Below are positions 21,601-33,060 of a stretch of 64,000 nucleotides of DNA, one piece after another. The translations under genes were made by a program, and so were the position numbers. The stretch's first letter is position 1. Each line of letters starts with the position of its first letter. The notes beneath the pieces were generated by a model. The model saw only the letters and a program-made list of their open reading frames with translations. It had not been told where the DNA came from and did no database searches. Origin of the DNA: Haliscomenobacter sp. (lineage in GTDB: Bacteria; Bacteroidota; Bacteroidia; Chitinophagales; Saprospiraceae); contig JADJPL010000028.1 in assembly GCA_016713275.1 (NCBI GenBank), positions 124,001 through 188,000 on the forward strand. Direction: 5' to 3'.

Positions 21601-24600
21601 CGCCGGGTCAGATCGTGAAGACGAATGGCATGGGGCTGTATTCCTTCCAGGGCCTGATCCCTGGCAACTACTACCTGATTCCGCTGAAGTATCTGCAAGG
21701 GGATAGCGCCAGCTTTGTAAACGCATGGCCTAAACACCGGGTACTGACGCTGAAGGATAACCTGACAGGCGACGATCAGAACGATAGCGACGGCATGCCG
21801 GGCGCAACCCTGACGATCAACGACGAGAACAGCCGCGAACCTGAAGTATGCGCCAGCGCGCAGCCCAGGGCGAAAACGGCAAGAAAGACGCCGATGACGC
21901 TACGGCTATGAACGCCATGCATCCGTACGGTAAGCCGTTCCCGGACAGCCTGTACAACCAGACGATCGACTTCGGCTGGGTAGACGAGCCCAACGTCGAG
22001 GCTAACCTCGATATCGTTGGGGTGAACTACCCATCAAGCGAGATCTGCGGCAACTTCAACGTGATTATGCACCTGTGCATCAAGAACCCAACGGAAGTGC
22101 CGCTGGATAGCCTGCAAGCGTTCCTGAACCTGAAGGCGGCTTACGGCAATGCATTCTACGCAGCGACCACGCCGAAAGTCAGCATCGTGGACAGCTCGTA
22201 CGTGGTAGATCCTGCCGGCGTAAAAGTGAGGAAATCGATGCTTGGCGCCAAGACCGCGCTGAAGGTGAATCCGAACTACAACGGGGATGGCACGACCAGC
22301 CTGTTGCTGCCGCTCGAAGAACAGTCCGGCTTCTACCTGCCCGGCGATTCGATCGTGTGCATCCGCGTCGAGTTTGAAATCGACCCGAGCAAGACCGACA
22401 AATACGAATGGTCTTCTCAGGCATACGTGACGGGCCGCGCCGTAGGCTTCCAGAAGAATGGAAGCGGCGTTTACGTGAAGCGCCCGCTGACTGACTACTT
22501 CGTGAAGAGCCCGAACTTCGGCGGTTCCATCATCGTCAACGACCTGAGCGATGAGATCGACGATCCGATGGTGGGCGGCGATATGATCGCCTTCGAAGGC
22601 ATGGTGGCCGACCGCGGATACAACGGAACGTACAATCCTCCGTTCTCCGCGCCGAACGTAACCGGCCGCGATAAGTATCTCGACGAGGACGACGTGACCA
22701 TCCAAAACGACGAGTGCTGGATCAAGACGCAATGGAACAGCGGGATCAAGAACATCAACATTACCTTGAGCCCCGACTGTAAAGCCCTCGTCAATGCCGA
22801 TATGCTGGTGCCAAACTATGAGCCAGGCTGCGGCTTTGATAAGTACCCGGAAGGGAGCTACTACCGTGTGATCATTATCGACAAACATACGGAACGCACC
22901 TTGTGGTCTTCGGCTTGGCGTACGCCGTTCGCGCCGGTGGTGGATTGCCCGGATGATACCGACAAAAAAGTGGGCGGAACCTATACCTTCGTATGCACCG
23001 ATATCGATAGCGTGCTGAATGTAGAACGCTCCTGGACGGATGCCGCTTATGCCTACTTTACGGGCAAAGCCACGGCGACCGACAACTGCGGAACGCCGGT
23101 CATGGATAAAGTAACCGACCAGCTGACGATCTTCACCGATTGCAACCAGCAGATTACTACCGGTTACTATGCACAGATCGAGCGGACGTTCTTCTTCCAC
23201 GACGAATACGGCAACGTGGGTACCTGCAAGCAGTTCATCTACTTCAAGCGCCCGCAGATCATTCTGCCGGAGTGTAAGATTGAAGTGCCTGCTCATTTGG
23301 CCAAAGGCGACACCATCCTGACCTCCGCCGACATGGTAGGCAAGTATGGCCTGGCTGAGTCCGTGCCCTACTTCTACAACGGCGCCGGCAAGCGGATCTA
23401 CCTGACCGGCAAGGATTACTGCGGCTTTGCGATCGACTATACCGATGAGAACGTGTACCTCACCGGGGAATGCGGACGCAAGATCATTCGCCGCTGGTCG
23501 ATCCTGGACTGGTGCTACAACGGCGCATCCAACTATCCAGACTATCTGGTGGAACGCACCGGCGGATGCTACGATAACCTGTCTTGCGGAGAAAAGATCT
23601 TCTGCTGGGAACAACTCATCGTCGTAGGCGATGTCAGCGCCCCAGTAGTCAAGACGCTGGATTCGGACAAGGACGGCTACCGCGGTACCGGCTATGCCAA
23701 TGCTCCTGTTGCTAATCCATATACCGACAATCTGGCCAATGGCTATGATGCAGGCGACTACCTGACGTTCTCTACCGGAGCGATGGATTGCAACGGCGCC
23801 TTCCGCTTCACCAAAGAACACTTTACGGTAGATGAACAAAGCAAGTGGTGCTTTGATCTGGAGATCATCGAACGCAAGCCGATCCTGGATCTGGACAAAC
23901 TACCTACCGGAGCATACTCCTTCCTGCCTTTGGCGGCTGCACAAATCAGCGGCGATTGCGACAAGGGGTACTTCGTGAGCGGCATCCCGATGCCTAAGGA
24001 TACGTCGACGACCTACTTTGCTAAGGTTCGGGTATACAACGTATGCTACGGCAGCACAACGATCCTCATTCCGTTCCGTATCGTCGACAAGATCGCTCCG
24101 GTGATGAAGTGCGACGATAAGCTCCACGTGACACTGGATAACTACGGCACAGGAAAAGTAGCCGCCAAAGAAGTGGACGAAGGCAGCTTCGACAATTGCA
24201 GCAAACTGGTATGGATGAAAGTCCGCCGCCCGATCGGCGCTTGCGAATCCAGCTTCCTGACGCTGATGCAATTCGTCGATGCGAACAAGAACGGCAAGAT
24301 CGATGCGAACGTCGATTATATCGACGAGAACCGCAACCGGGTAGCCGATCCGCTAGAATACTTCCGCATCAATGAAGTGGGAGGCGCGCTGATGTCGCCG
24401 CTGCTCGACACCGTGCCCATCTTCTGCTGCGATACCGACAGCCTGATGGTGGAACTGTGGGGCGAAGACAAAGCCGGCAACCGCAGCTTCTGCTGGAACT
24501 GGATCAAAGTGGAAGACAAGACCGCTTTGGACTACCTGCTGCCCTTCGACCAAACGTATAAGTGCACCGAAGAGCGCGACCGCATCCAACTGCTTTCGGT

Positions 24601-27436
24601 TGCAGGAACCTACGCGGAAACGACCGATACCTACAAAGCGGCAGTAGCTCTGCTGAAGGGCGATATCGCCGTGATCAGCGGCGGATTCTGCAGCGCAGTG
24701 ACCAAGGAGATCGTCGTAACGCCAAGCCTGCATTGCGATGCCGGCGAGATCACCATCTCCTGGAAGGTGACCAAGGCGACCTCCAAAGGCAACGTTACGG
24801 TTACGACGGAAAGCCGAAAGATTTACGTACAGCCCGTTCATGAGTACAATATTATGTTCCCGGCAGATATCGAAGGCACTTGCGCTAACCTGCGCGATAC
24901 GGCCAACGTGATCGACGGCGGCGAACTGGGCTGCGACGTGCTGGCGGTGAACGTAAGTGACAAGCGTTACAACGGCGCTACGCTGAACGGCGCACCGATT
25001 GCGGAGTGCTACAAGATCTTCCGCACCTTTACGGTGATCAACTGGTGCCAGTACGACGAACGTTGCGGCGAACCCATGCAGTGGGCGGTAGTGGTGCCGC
25101 GCGATCCAAAAGGCAACGGCACGAACTGGAACGACGCCGGTGGGGTGAACGTTCTGGTACGCGACGCCAACATGGATGGCACGGAGGAAATCTGGTACGA
25201 AGACGAAAGCGGCACGGTTGCCTACCCGAACGATGGGGTGAACTGGGCGAACAAAGGACCGAAAACGAAGTCTAACGACGACGTGGCCGGCTACGACGAC
25301 CGCCTGGGCGTGGGCAACCTGCCCGCAACCTGCCAGTACGCAGGCTATGGAAACAACGGAGGCGAACGCTTTGCCTTCATGTTCACGCAGTACATCTTCG
25401 TACACGACAACGAACGTCCTGAAGTGAATGAGCCTGGTGAGCAAGTGTACTATCAGAACAAGAACAACTGTTCGACTTCGGTAGCTATCGAGTTCTCTGC
25501 CTTCGATGTGTGCTCCGGCAACACCGAAGTACAGCAAGCGCCTGCCGTAGCCGGCAACCTGGCGATCGAACGGGTAACCCTGAATGGCAGCCCGCTGCCT
25601 TCCTTCCTGACGGTTACGCCGGCGCATGCCTTGAACGGCGACGACAAAGGGACGAACTCCTGGGTAGTTTCAGGCACCGGCGACGCTTCGCAGCTGCCGC
25701 TCGGCAACCACAAACTGGAAGTGATCGTACGCGACGATTGCGGAAACCTGTCGCTGAAGAAGGACATTTCCTTCTCGATTGTGGATTCCAACGGCATCGC
25801 TCCGATCTGCCACCATGGCCTGTCCACGGCGCTGATGAAGAACCCGGATACGGGCGAAGGCGAAAGGGCGGTGTGGGCCTCCGACTTCGTTGCCAGTCCG
25901 GTGGACGATTGCAACGGACAAGGACCGGAAACCGGACCTACCGGCAAGAAGCTGATCAAGAAGTACTACATCGTCAAGGATAACGGCGACGGGAAGTGGG
26001 ATGAAACGGATGGCCTGAACACCGACGGCGTCCCAACGGAACCTGTCACCTCCGTGACCTTTACCTGCGATGATCTGGCTGGAGATACCATTAATACGGT
26101 GATGATCCGCTTGTATACGGTGGATGAGAAAGGCAACTGGGCATGGTGCGAGACCTACACGGTGGTAACCGATCCGCGCGGCGTTTGCGGCGGCCCGGTA
26201 GTCGGCTCCACAGCGATTGCAGGCGCCATTACCACCGAGACGAAGGTCAATGTAGAAGGCGTAGAAGTCAACCTGTCGGGTGAAGCTACTTCCATGCACA
26301 TGACCGGAGCCAACGGCCAGTATCTGTTCAACGGGTTGGAAAAAGGGTATGATTACTCGGTGACCCCGCACCTGGACAAGGATTACCTCAACGGGGTATC
26401 GACCTTCGACCTGGTACTCGTCACCAAGCACATCCTCGGCGTACAGCCGCTGAACACCCCGTACAAACTGATCGCTGCCGACATCAACAACTCCAAGACG
26501 GTTACGACCCTGGACTTGATCCAGTTGCGCAAGCTGATCCTGGGTATTGACGCGAAGTACGCGAACAACACGAGCTGGCGCTTTGTAGACGGCTCCTTCA
26601 AGTTCGCCAACCCCGCCAACCCATGGCAGGCGCAGTTCCCTGAAGTGGTGAACATCAACGACCTGTCCGGAGAAGTGAACGCCAACTTCATCGCTGTCAA
26701 AGTCGGCGACGTGAACGGCAACGCACTGGCCAACAGCCTGGCGCGCACCGCAGGATCGTTTAGCCTGAACGCAGACGATATGCAGATGAAAGCCGGCAAT
26801 GAATACCGGATCGCCTTCACCGGCGACCTGAGCGCGATCGAAGGCTACCAGTTTACCCTGGGCTTTGACCGCAACGCGGTGGAACTGGCAGACGTGGAAT
26901 ACGGAGTAGCGAAAGCCGAGAACTTTGGCATCTTCGCCAAGGAAGGGCTGATTACGGCAAGCTGGAATGAGGCGCAAGGTGCAGGGCGCACGTCGCAAGG
27001 CGAGACCCTCTTTACACTGGTGCTGAAAGCCAAAACGGATGTAGCGAGCCTGCGCGAAGTGCTGAACATCAACAGCCGGATCACGAGGGCAGAAGCCTAC
27101 CGCACGGGCGGCGACTACCTGAGCGTATCCCTCGCCTTCACGCATCAACGCCTGGACGCCTCCGCGCCGTTCACCTTACTACAAAACGTACCCAACCCAT
27201 TCGAAGGCGAGACCCTGATCGGGTTCAACCTCCCGGAAGCTGGGGAAGCTACGCTGACCATTCAGGACATCAAAGGAAGCACCATCTGGACCTACAAGGG
27301 TGAATTTACCAGAGGGTACAACGCGATCCGCATCAAAGACAGCGATCTGCAGCAAGGAAGCGGCATGTTCTACTACACCTTGCGCACGTCAAACCATACC
27401 GCTACGAAGAAGATGATCATGGTATCATCGCGCTAA
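9625..27436 (+). CDS. Giant T9SS-secreted surface protein with SdrD_B and GEVED modules (five frameshifts)
   Basis: One gene of about 5,938 residues, now split into six frames by single-base losses near 11420, 16397, 18955, 21115 and 21850. All are -1, and every join lies inside a conserved module, so they are likely assembly errors. Order: signal segment, DUF11-like beta domains (to about 13390), alternating SdrD_B and GEVED modules (13400-21990), more DUF11/Ig-like domains rich in Cys pairs, a carboxypeptidase-regulatory-like domain, a dockerin type I pair (ADINNSKTVTTLDLIQLRKL), a cohesin-like domain and a T9SS type A sorting domain beginning LLQNVPNPF. The product should cross the outer membrane by T9SS and work as an adhesin or matrix protein. 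The ATG at 9766, just before a hydrophobic stretch, is an alternative start. A paralogue of the C-terminal half is at 28637. Confidence 0.88.
13400..21990 (+). other. Alternating array of SdrD_B and GEVED modules
   Basis: Seven SdrD_B modules begin with the pattern G-N-x-V-W-x-D-x-N-x-N-G and end D-x-T-F-D-F-G (near 13400, 14710, 16740, 17820, 18890, 20140, 21360). Eight GEVED modules begin D-[YF]-G-D-L-P and end G-E-[VI]-E-D-Y (near 14120, 15175, 15690, 16225, 17285, 18290, 19460, 20680). Each GEVED module contains a calcium-site-like D-x-N-G-D-G-D loop. Early GEVED modules occur in a row; later ones alternate strictly with SdrD_B. Repeated near-identical blocks make this stretch prone to misassembly. 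Confidence 0.8.
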
Positions 27437-27454
27437 GCGCAAACGGAAAGGTCA

Positions 27455-27482
27455 GGCAGGGAGCCTAAAGAGGTTCCCTGCC
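27455..27482 (+). terminator. Hairpin after the giant gene
   Basis: GGCAGGGA and TCCCTGCC form an 8-bp GC-rich stem 18 bases after the stop codon. There is no long T-run. The following bases to 27661 hold no other clear feature. Confidence 0.5.
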
Positions 27483-27661
27483 CTCCTCTCCGCAAAAAAG
27501 GAACGTCCGCGCGCTCTTCAAAAAAGTTAGGACCCAAGAAGGGGCGCGTTTATATGCGAGAGCTATCCATCTACCCCTATTCCACAACCAACTACTGAGA
27601 AAACTGGGAAGTGTGTTTTTTGAATCAGTGAAGTATTTGCCCAGGAAATTTTGTTTAAAAA

Positions 27662-28168
27662 ATGGATATGCTCAAGAGAGATCAGTGGACCGGGATGCTG
27701 GCGCCCGGCCCTGAAAACCGAACCGAGTTAATTAAAGCGGGCCATGCCCTGTATGCTGATGTTCAATTTGGACAACCCTCCATTCGATGCCGGGGGTCCG
27801 GAATTTGCACGGTTGATCTTTACCAGGGACCGTCCTATAACCAGGATCGCGCCAAATGCGCCAGAGCGATTGGGATGGTCGTGTGGAGAGAGGAAATGCT
27901 CTATTTGGTTTTTTCAAAATACGCTATTTGTCGCCATTTGGCAGAAACCTATTTTGAAAAAGGAAAAATCCGCTTGCATGAGCCGGTGAGATTGTCTCAT
28001 GCCTTATGCGAAAGGCTAGGGATAGCCGGACTGGAACTTCCAAAAGGGGTTTTTAAAGTGACTAAAGAAGATCCGTTTTTTTGTATAGGCTTTCCCGCTT
28101 TGTCCATTGGGACGCATCTGCCGCAGTCCGCCTGGATAGTGCCGGATGTTTCTGTTCCAACAAGCTAA
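27662..28168 (+). CDS. Hypothetical protein between the two giant surface-protein genes
   Basis: A 168-residue protein without signal peptide or transmembrane segment. A Cys-containing motif S-I-R-C-R-G-S-G-I-C-T-V-D lies near residues 40-52, and two more Cys occur later. I do not recognise a family. It could be an accessory factor of the flanking secreted proteins, given its position between the two paralogues and its own terminator, but that is inference. An internal ATG four codons in (MLKRDQ, preceded by ATGGAT) makes the exact start uncertain. Coding is supported by length and by codon use similar to neighbours. Confidence 0.6.
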   Translation: MDMLKRDQWTGMLAPGPENRTELIKAGHALYADVQFGQPSIRCRGSGICTVDLYQGPSYNQDRAKCARAIGMVVWREEMLYLVFSKYAICRHLAETYFEKGKIRLHEPVRLSHALCERLGIAGLELPKGVFKVTKEDPFFCIGFPALSIGTHLPQSAWIVPDVSVPTS

Positions 28169-28218
28169 ACGCCTGTGCACAGGATGAAAAAATGATTAAT
28201 GCTCGCATATTTTCGGGG

Positions 28219-28251
28219 GCGCTCCATGGCAACTTGGGGCGCTTCTTTTTT
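28219..28251 (+). terminator. Intrinsic terminator
   Basis: GCGCTCCA pairs with TGGGGCGC (one G-U pair) around an 8-base loop and is followed by TTCTTTTTTT. It lies 50 bases after the stop of the hypothetical gene. Confidence 0.7.
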
Positions 28252-28636
28252 TATCTCTGTCCTGAAACGTTAAGTTATATCTAGGTTAGATAAATATTTT
28301 TATTTTTGGGAGGAGAAAAGTCCTTTTGCGGTTTCTCCATGCGCTTGACGCCCCTTTATCCCCCCTACAGCGGCGTCAAAGCGGTTTCTAACTCCAGGCA
28401 TATGAGAAAACTCAAGGGCTCGTACAAAAGGGCAGTTCCATGCTCCCGGCTTCTGGCTGACGTTGGTTTCGTTGAAAGAGCGCTAGCCGCGGTTGATGTT
28501 TGGGATGTCCTTTTCCGTTCGCCCTGTTGCGCCTGACCTTTGCCATGCAAATCAAGCCCGGTAATAAGTAATCCAATGAACTAGAATCAGGAGCTGCCTG
28601 GTTTAGTTGGTCCCAAATTCGAAAAGTCAAGGATAC
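28252..28636. other. Gene-free stretch before the second surface-protein gene
   Basis: No convincing gene. A possible -7 box TATTTTTG lies at 28301-28308, which would give a 5' leader of more than 300 bases for the downstream gene. The longest ORF here starts with TTG and has no family resemblance, so I leave it out. Confidence 0.4.
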
Positions 28637-31600
28637 ATGAACAAGCTTGCTGCATTTTTTCCAATTGTCTTTCTGCTGGGCTTAGGCAGTTGGCTGAGGG
28701 CGCCCCTCGGGTCTGTTCTGGAGCGATTTGTTGCCCTTCCGGAAAATGATGCGGAGCGATCGGCTCTGGCGGTTAATTTTACCTGCGTCGATACCGTCCA
28801 CGTGAGCCTCGATGACGCCTGCCGGTTTTTATGCTCCCCGGAGATGGTGTTGAAAGGAACCTTTACGGATTGTGCCAGTCCCTCGGATTTTTCCGTCGTT
28901 GTAGATGATTCCAACCCGTCGAATGGCCCTCAGATCGACGGTCCCGGCGTTTTTAAATACACGGTTCTGCTCTCCAATCCATCCGCCTGTACCTCTTTTT
29001 CCCCTTGCTGGGGCGTTGTGATCGCCGAGGATAAAACGCCCCCGGTAATCACCCCTCCCGCCGATCTGACACTGGATAGTTTTTGCCATGCCCGGGAAGT
29101 TTTCCTCAACCAGCCCAAGAGCCTGGAAATTGCCGGGAAAGCCCTGGTTAAAGATAATTGCGCCGAAAGAACGGATACGCTGATCAAGTTTCGGGATGAA
29201 ATTGCATACGACAATAATTGCGATTCGATGGTAATCCGTCGGATTTTTACTGCTTTCGACCGGTTCGGGAATAAAGCAGATGGGGTTCAGCGTATCACCC
29301 TGGTTCGGCCAACCCTGAGTGAGATCCGGGTGAATCCAAAGATCGAACTCGACGCCGGCTGCGATCAGAACCGCCGGTTTAAACTCGATGCAGCGGGAAA
29401 TGTGTCTCCGGAAGTCACCGGTTACCCCTACGTGATCAACGACCTTGGAGATACGACGTTCCTGACCCCCGGCGGAGCCTGCGGTTTTTCCGCCGATTAC
29501 ACCGACCAGCGGTTTCCGATTTGCGAGGATGCCTATAAGATTATCCGGCGCTGGAAAATACTGGATTGGTGTAGAGGCCAAGTCCGTACGCTGGAACAAC
29601 TCATCAAGATCGGGGATATTGTTCCTCCGGTGGTGAGTTGCCCTCAGGTAAAAGGAGATACCTTGCGGGCTTCCACCTCTCCTTTTGATTGCAGGGCCGC
29701 GCTGGAGATTCCTGCGCCCCAGGTGTCCGACGCATGCTCTCCCTATGCCTGGTCGGCTGAAATCTGGCAGGACACCCTCCGGTGGACGCTTACCCCTGGT
29801 GGGCTCGCTCAGGTAATGGATTCGGTATTGCTCGCAGTGACTCCCTTCTCGGCTCAGTCCCGTATCGTGACCGGAATACCTGCCGGATGCCACCGGATCA
29901 AATACAAAGTGCGGGACGATTGCGACAACGAAGCCAATATAAATTGCGTGGTCTGCGTCGAAGATAAAATTAGCCCGGTAGCCATTTGCGACGACTCGCT
30001 GCAGGTATCCCTCGATCGTTCCGGATATGCGTTCCTGTACGCGAAGGAGGTGGACGAAGGCAGCAAAGACAATTGTTCCCTGGTGCGTTTGGAGATTCGT
30101 AGGGCTACCGATTCCGATTCGTTGTCCTGCACCCCCAAGACGCCTGGATTCAGCCCCTGGGGCGATTTGGTCGTTTTTTCCTGCTGCGATATCGGGAAAT
30201 CCGTTACCGTCGAGCTCCGCGCGACCGACGCTGCTGGAAATACCAATGTTTGCTGGTCGAAGGTCGTTGTTGAGGATAAAATCGCTCCTGCGTGTTACCC
30301 GCCAAAAGACACTGCCGTCAGTTGCCGCGACCTTCCCTTCGCGGTAAATCTCTCGGATAGCGCTTCCCTGGCCCGGTATTTTGGCGTTCCGGAAGTTGCC
30401 GACAACTGCGAGGCGTACTTCGAGGCCCTTCCTGCGGACATTCAGTTGGATCACTGCGGAGTCGGAACGATAATCCGGAAATTCAGAGCCCTGGACCGGA
30501 GCGGAAACAGCTCTTCCGGCCTTTGCGAACAGCGGATCACGGTGCTTCCGGCGTATAACTACACGATTAAATTTCCGGAGGATTTCGAAGACCATTGCGC
30601 CGAACCCAGGCCAGACTCCATCGTGACCGATGAGTTGGGCTGCGATAACCTGGTGGTGAGCGTGCGCGACAAACGCTACGAATCGGATGGGGAAGCGTGT
30701 TACAAGATCTTCCGCACCTACGATGTCATTAACTGGTGCGAGTACGATGGAATCAGCGACCCGATCATTGTGCCCCGGGATGCGGATTGCAACGGCATCC
30801 CCGGCGATAAGGACGTTTGGGTGATCGTCCGGCCCAATGAGACAACCTATTACGACACCGATGCCGATGAACAAAACCAAAATCCTGCAGCCGGTGTCAA
30901 GGGCAGTTCCTGCGATGGGCTGACCAACCCGCAAGGGTATTGGAAAAACAGCGGCATGGACCCCTCTATCCGCTCCAGAGGGTATTGGCAATACACCCAG
31001 GTAATCGAGGTGTTTGACGATATTCCTCCTCAAGTTCTGACGGAAAAAGAAATTACCGTTTGCGCCGACCGGCCGGATTGCACCTCCGAATTCTTTCTGT
31101 CGGTGGGGGTCCGGGAAGTGTGTAGCCCCCAGGTAGAGATTACTACCCGGATTAAGGAAGCGATTACCGAATATTACAATTACAGCGAAACCGATTGGGA
31201 ATTGTATGGGCGATTCCCCAAATACCTGTTTTCCGGGATTTTGCCGGTCGGGGAATACGTCATCGAAATCAAGGTGATCGATGACTGCAAAAATGTGGCG
31301 ACTTCCGATGTGCGGGTGCGCATCGTGGATTGCAACGATCCTTCCCCTATCTGTTATCATGGCCTTTCGACCCAGCTGATGCCGGTACCGGAAGGAATGG
31401 ATGTAGATGGCGACAGCCTTCCCGACAAAGGAGCGGCAACCGTGTGGGTCGGGGATGTGGTCAAGTCGGCAATCGAAACCTGTTCCAACCCCGTGCGCTA
31501 TTCCATAAACCGGGAAGGAGAACCGGCGGATATAACAAAAACCTCGCTGGTACTGACCTGCAAGGACCTGGGCTACCTCCCGGTGGAAGTTCACGCCTGG

Positions 31601-32991
31601 GACAATGCCTACAACCCACATGCGCCGCAGCCTGATGGGACGTTGGGCGGCCCGAACCATAGTTTCTGTAAAACCTATATTCTGGTACAGGATGACCAGT
31701 TCCGTTTATGCGATACCTCCTCTTCTGCCAGCGCCGATTTTCCGCTGTCCGGAGTCGTCACGAGTGCGTTGGGCAAGCCTTTGCCCGGCGTTTACCTGAC
31801 GTTGAGCGGAGCGAAAGTGGCCAACACCCTGACCAACGGAGAGGGGGCGTTTGCTCTGCCGGGCCTGAAGCATGGATACGATTATTCGGTTACGCCAAGC
31901 CGGGCGGAGCCGGCTGGTAGCGGCGTGACGACCTTTGATCTTCTTCTGGTCACCCAATATATCCTGGGCAATAAAAAGCTGGCTTCCCCTTACCAATTGC
32001 TCGCAGCTGATGTGAATTTATCCGGCTCTCTGACTACTCAGGATCTGATCCAGATGCGCAAGGTGATCCTTGGCGTAGATCGGAATTTTGCCCATGGCAG
32101 AAGCTGGCGCTTCGTACCGGCAGACTATGTGTTTTCTAACCCGAACAGCCCATGGAAACCGGCTTTTCCGGAAGTGATTAACTTTAACGACCTGGAAGGT
32201 CCTGTATCGGATGCCGATTTTATCGCGGTCAAACTCGGCGACGTCAACGGAAGCGCTCCCGCGTTCAAAGGCAACGGGCCGGGGCTGGAGCAGCGAGCTG
32301 CCGCCAAGCCGGCGCTTTTGAGGCTTCAGGACCGGATGCTCACCCCGGGAGAGGACGTTCTTGTTCCGGTGTATCTCGGCGACCCGGAGCGAACGAAGGG
32401 CCTTCAGTTCACGCTTCAGGCCGACCCGCAGTTGGTGGAAATCACCGGACTTGAGTATGGATTGGCGAGCCAGAACCATTTGTTCTGGACAGAAGAACAT
32501 CCCGAAACCTTAAATCTGAGTTGGGATGCCGGGTATTCCAATGCCCCGGACCTCCATGACGGTTCTGTTCCGCCTCTTTTGGTCCTTAAACTCCGGGCGG
32601 TACAGGCGGTCCCGCTTTCCCGGGCCCTGCGTTTGGATCAAAGAGGATTATCTCCGGAAGCCTACCTGGAAAGCCTGTCCGGGTATGACACCGAGCCTTT
32701 GGCGCTGGACTACCGGTCCTCCCTGGCCGGCCGCTTTGTCCTGCTGCCTCCGGTACCCAATCCGGCAGGAGCCTATACGACGGTGCAATGGATGCTGCCC
32801 CAGGAAGGAGAAGCCCGCCTGGAACTTCGCGACTCCTGGGGAGGGTTTGCGCCCAGCTTCAAAAGCAGTTTTACGCCGGTTCGCATACCTGGACTATTGA
32901 ACGGAGCCAGGTACCCGGTCCCGGGTTGTATATCGTAACGGTACGTGCCCTTGGGCAGTGGCAGTCGCAAAAAGTGTTGTTTATCGAATAG
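28637..32991 (+). CDS. Secreted HYR/Ig-like, dockerin and T9SS protein (frameshifted near 32842)
   Basis: About 1,451 residues after correcting one lost base in a G-run near 32842. The ATG at 28637 begins a clear signal peptide (MNKLAAFFPIVFLLGLGSW). The body is a series of Cys-containing beta domains with patterns such as D-K-I-[AS]-P and E-D-K, followed by a carboxypeptidase-regulatory-like domain (FPLSGVVTSALGKPLPGV), a dockerin (ADVNLSGSLTTQDLIQMRK), a cohesin-like domain and a T9SS type A tail (PPVPNP...) whose end is in the second frame. It is a paralogue of the C-terminal half of the giant protein; both contain CYKIFRT-x-x-VINWC and SPICYHGLST-like segments. Likely exported to the cell surface. 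Confidence 0.88.
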
Positions 32992-33060
32992 CAAGCTTTT
33001 TGCTCGTTGGACGCTTTTTCTGCATCCTATTTTGTATTTTGCCGACGAAGCAAAACGACC

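Noticed and set aside
11420..21850. Programmed -1 frameshifting in the giant gene
   Set aside because: Sites lack a shared slippery heptamer or downstream structure, and the same kind of indel occurs in many unrelated genes of the window.
13400..21990. CRISPR-like periodic repeat in the surface-protein modules
   Set aside because: The period is several hundred bases, the repeats are coding protein modules, and no short direct repeats with spacers exist.
16177..26820. Long minus-strand open frames opposite the giant gene (for example 18922-21108 and 25670-27148)
   Set aside because: They are shadows of the repetitive, codon-biased plus-strand gene; they contain no known domain and the plus-strand modules are clear.
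28306..28536. 76-codon frame upstream of the second surface protein
   Set aside because: TTG start, no known pattern and no conserved features; more likely leader or gap sequence.
28829..31660. 943-codon minus-strand frame opposite the second surface protein
   Set aside because: It has no recognisable domain, while the plus strand carries signal peptide, dockerin and T9SS domains.
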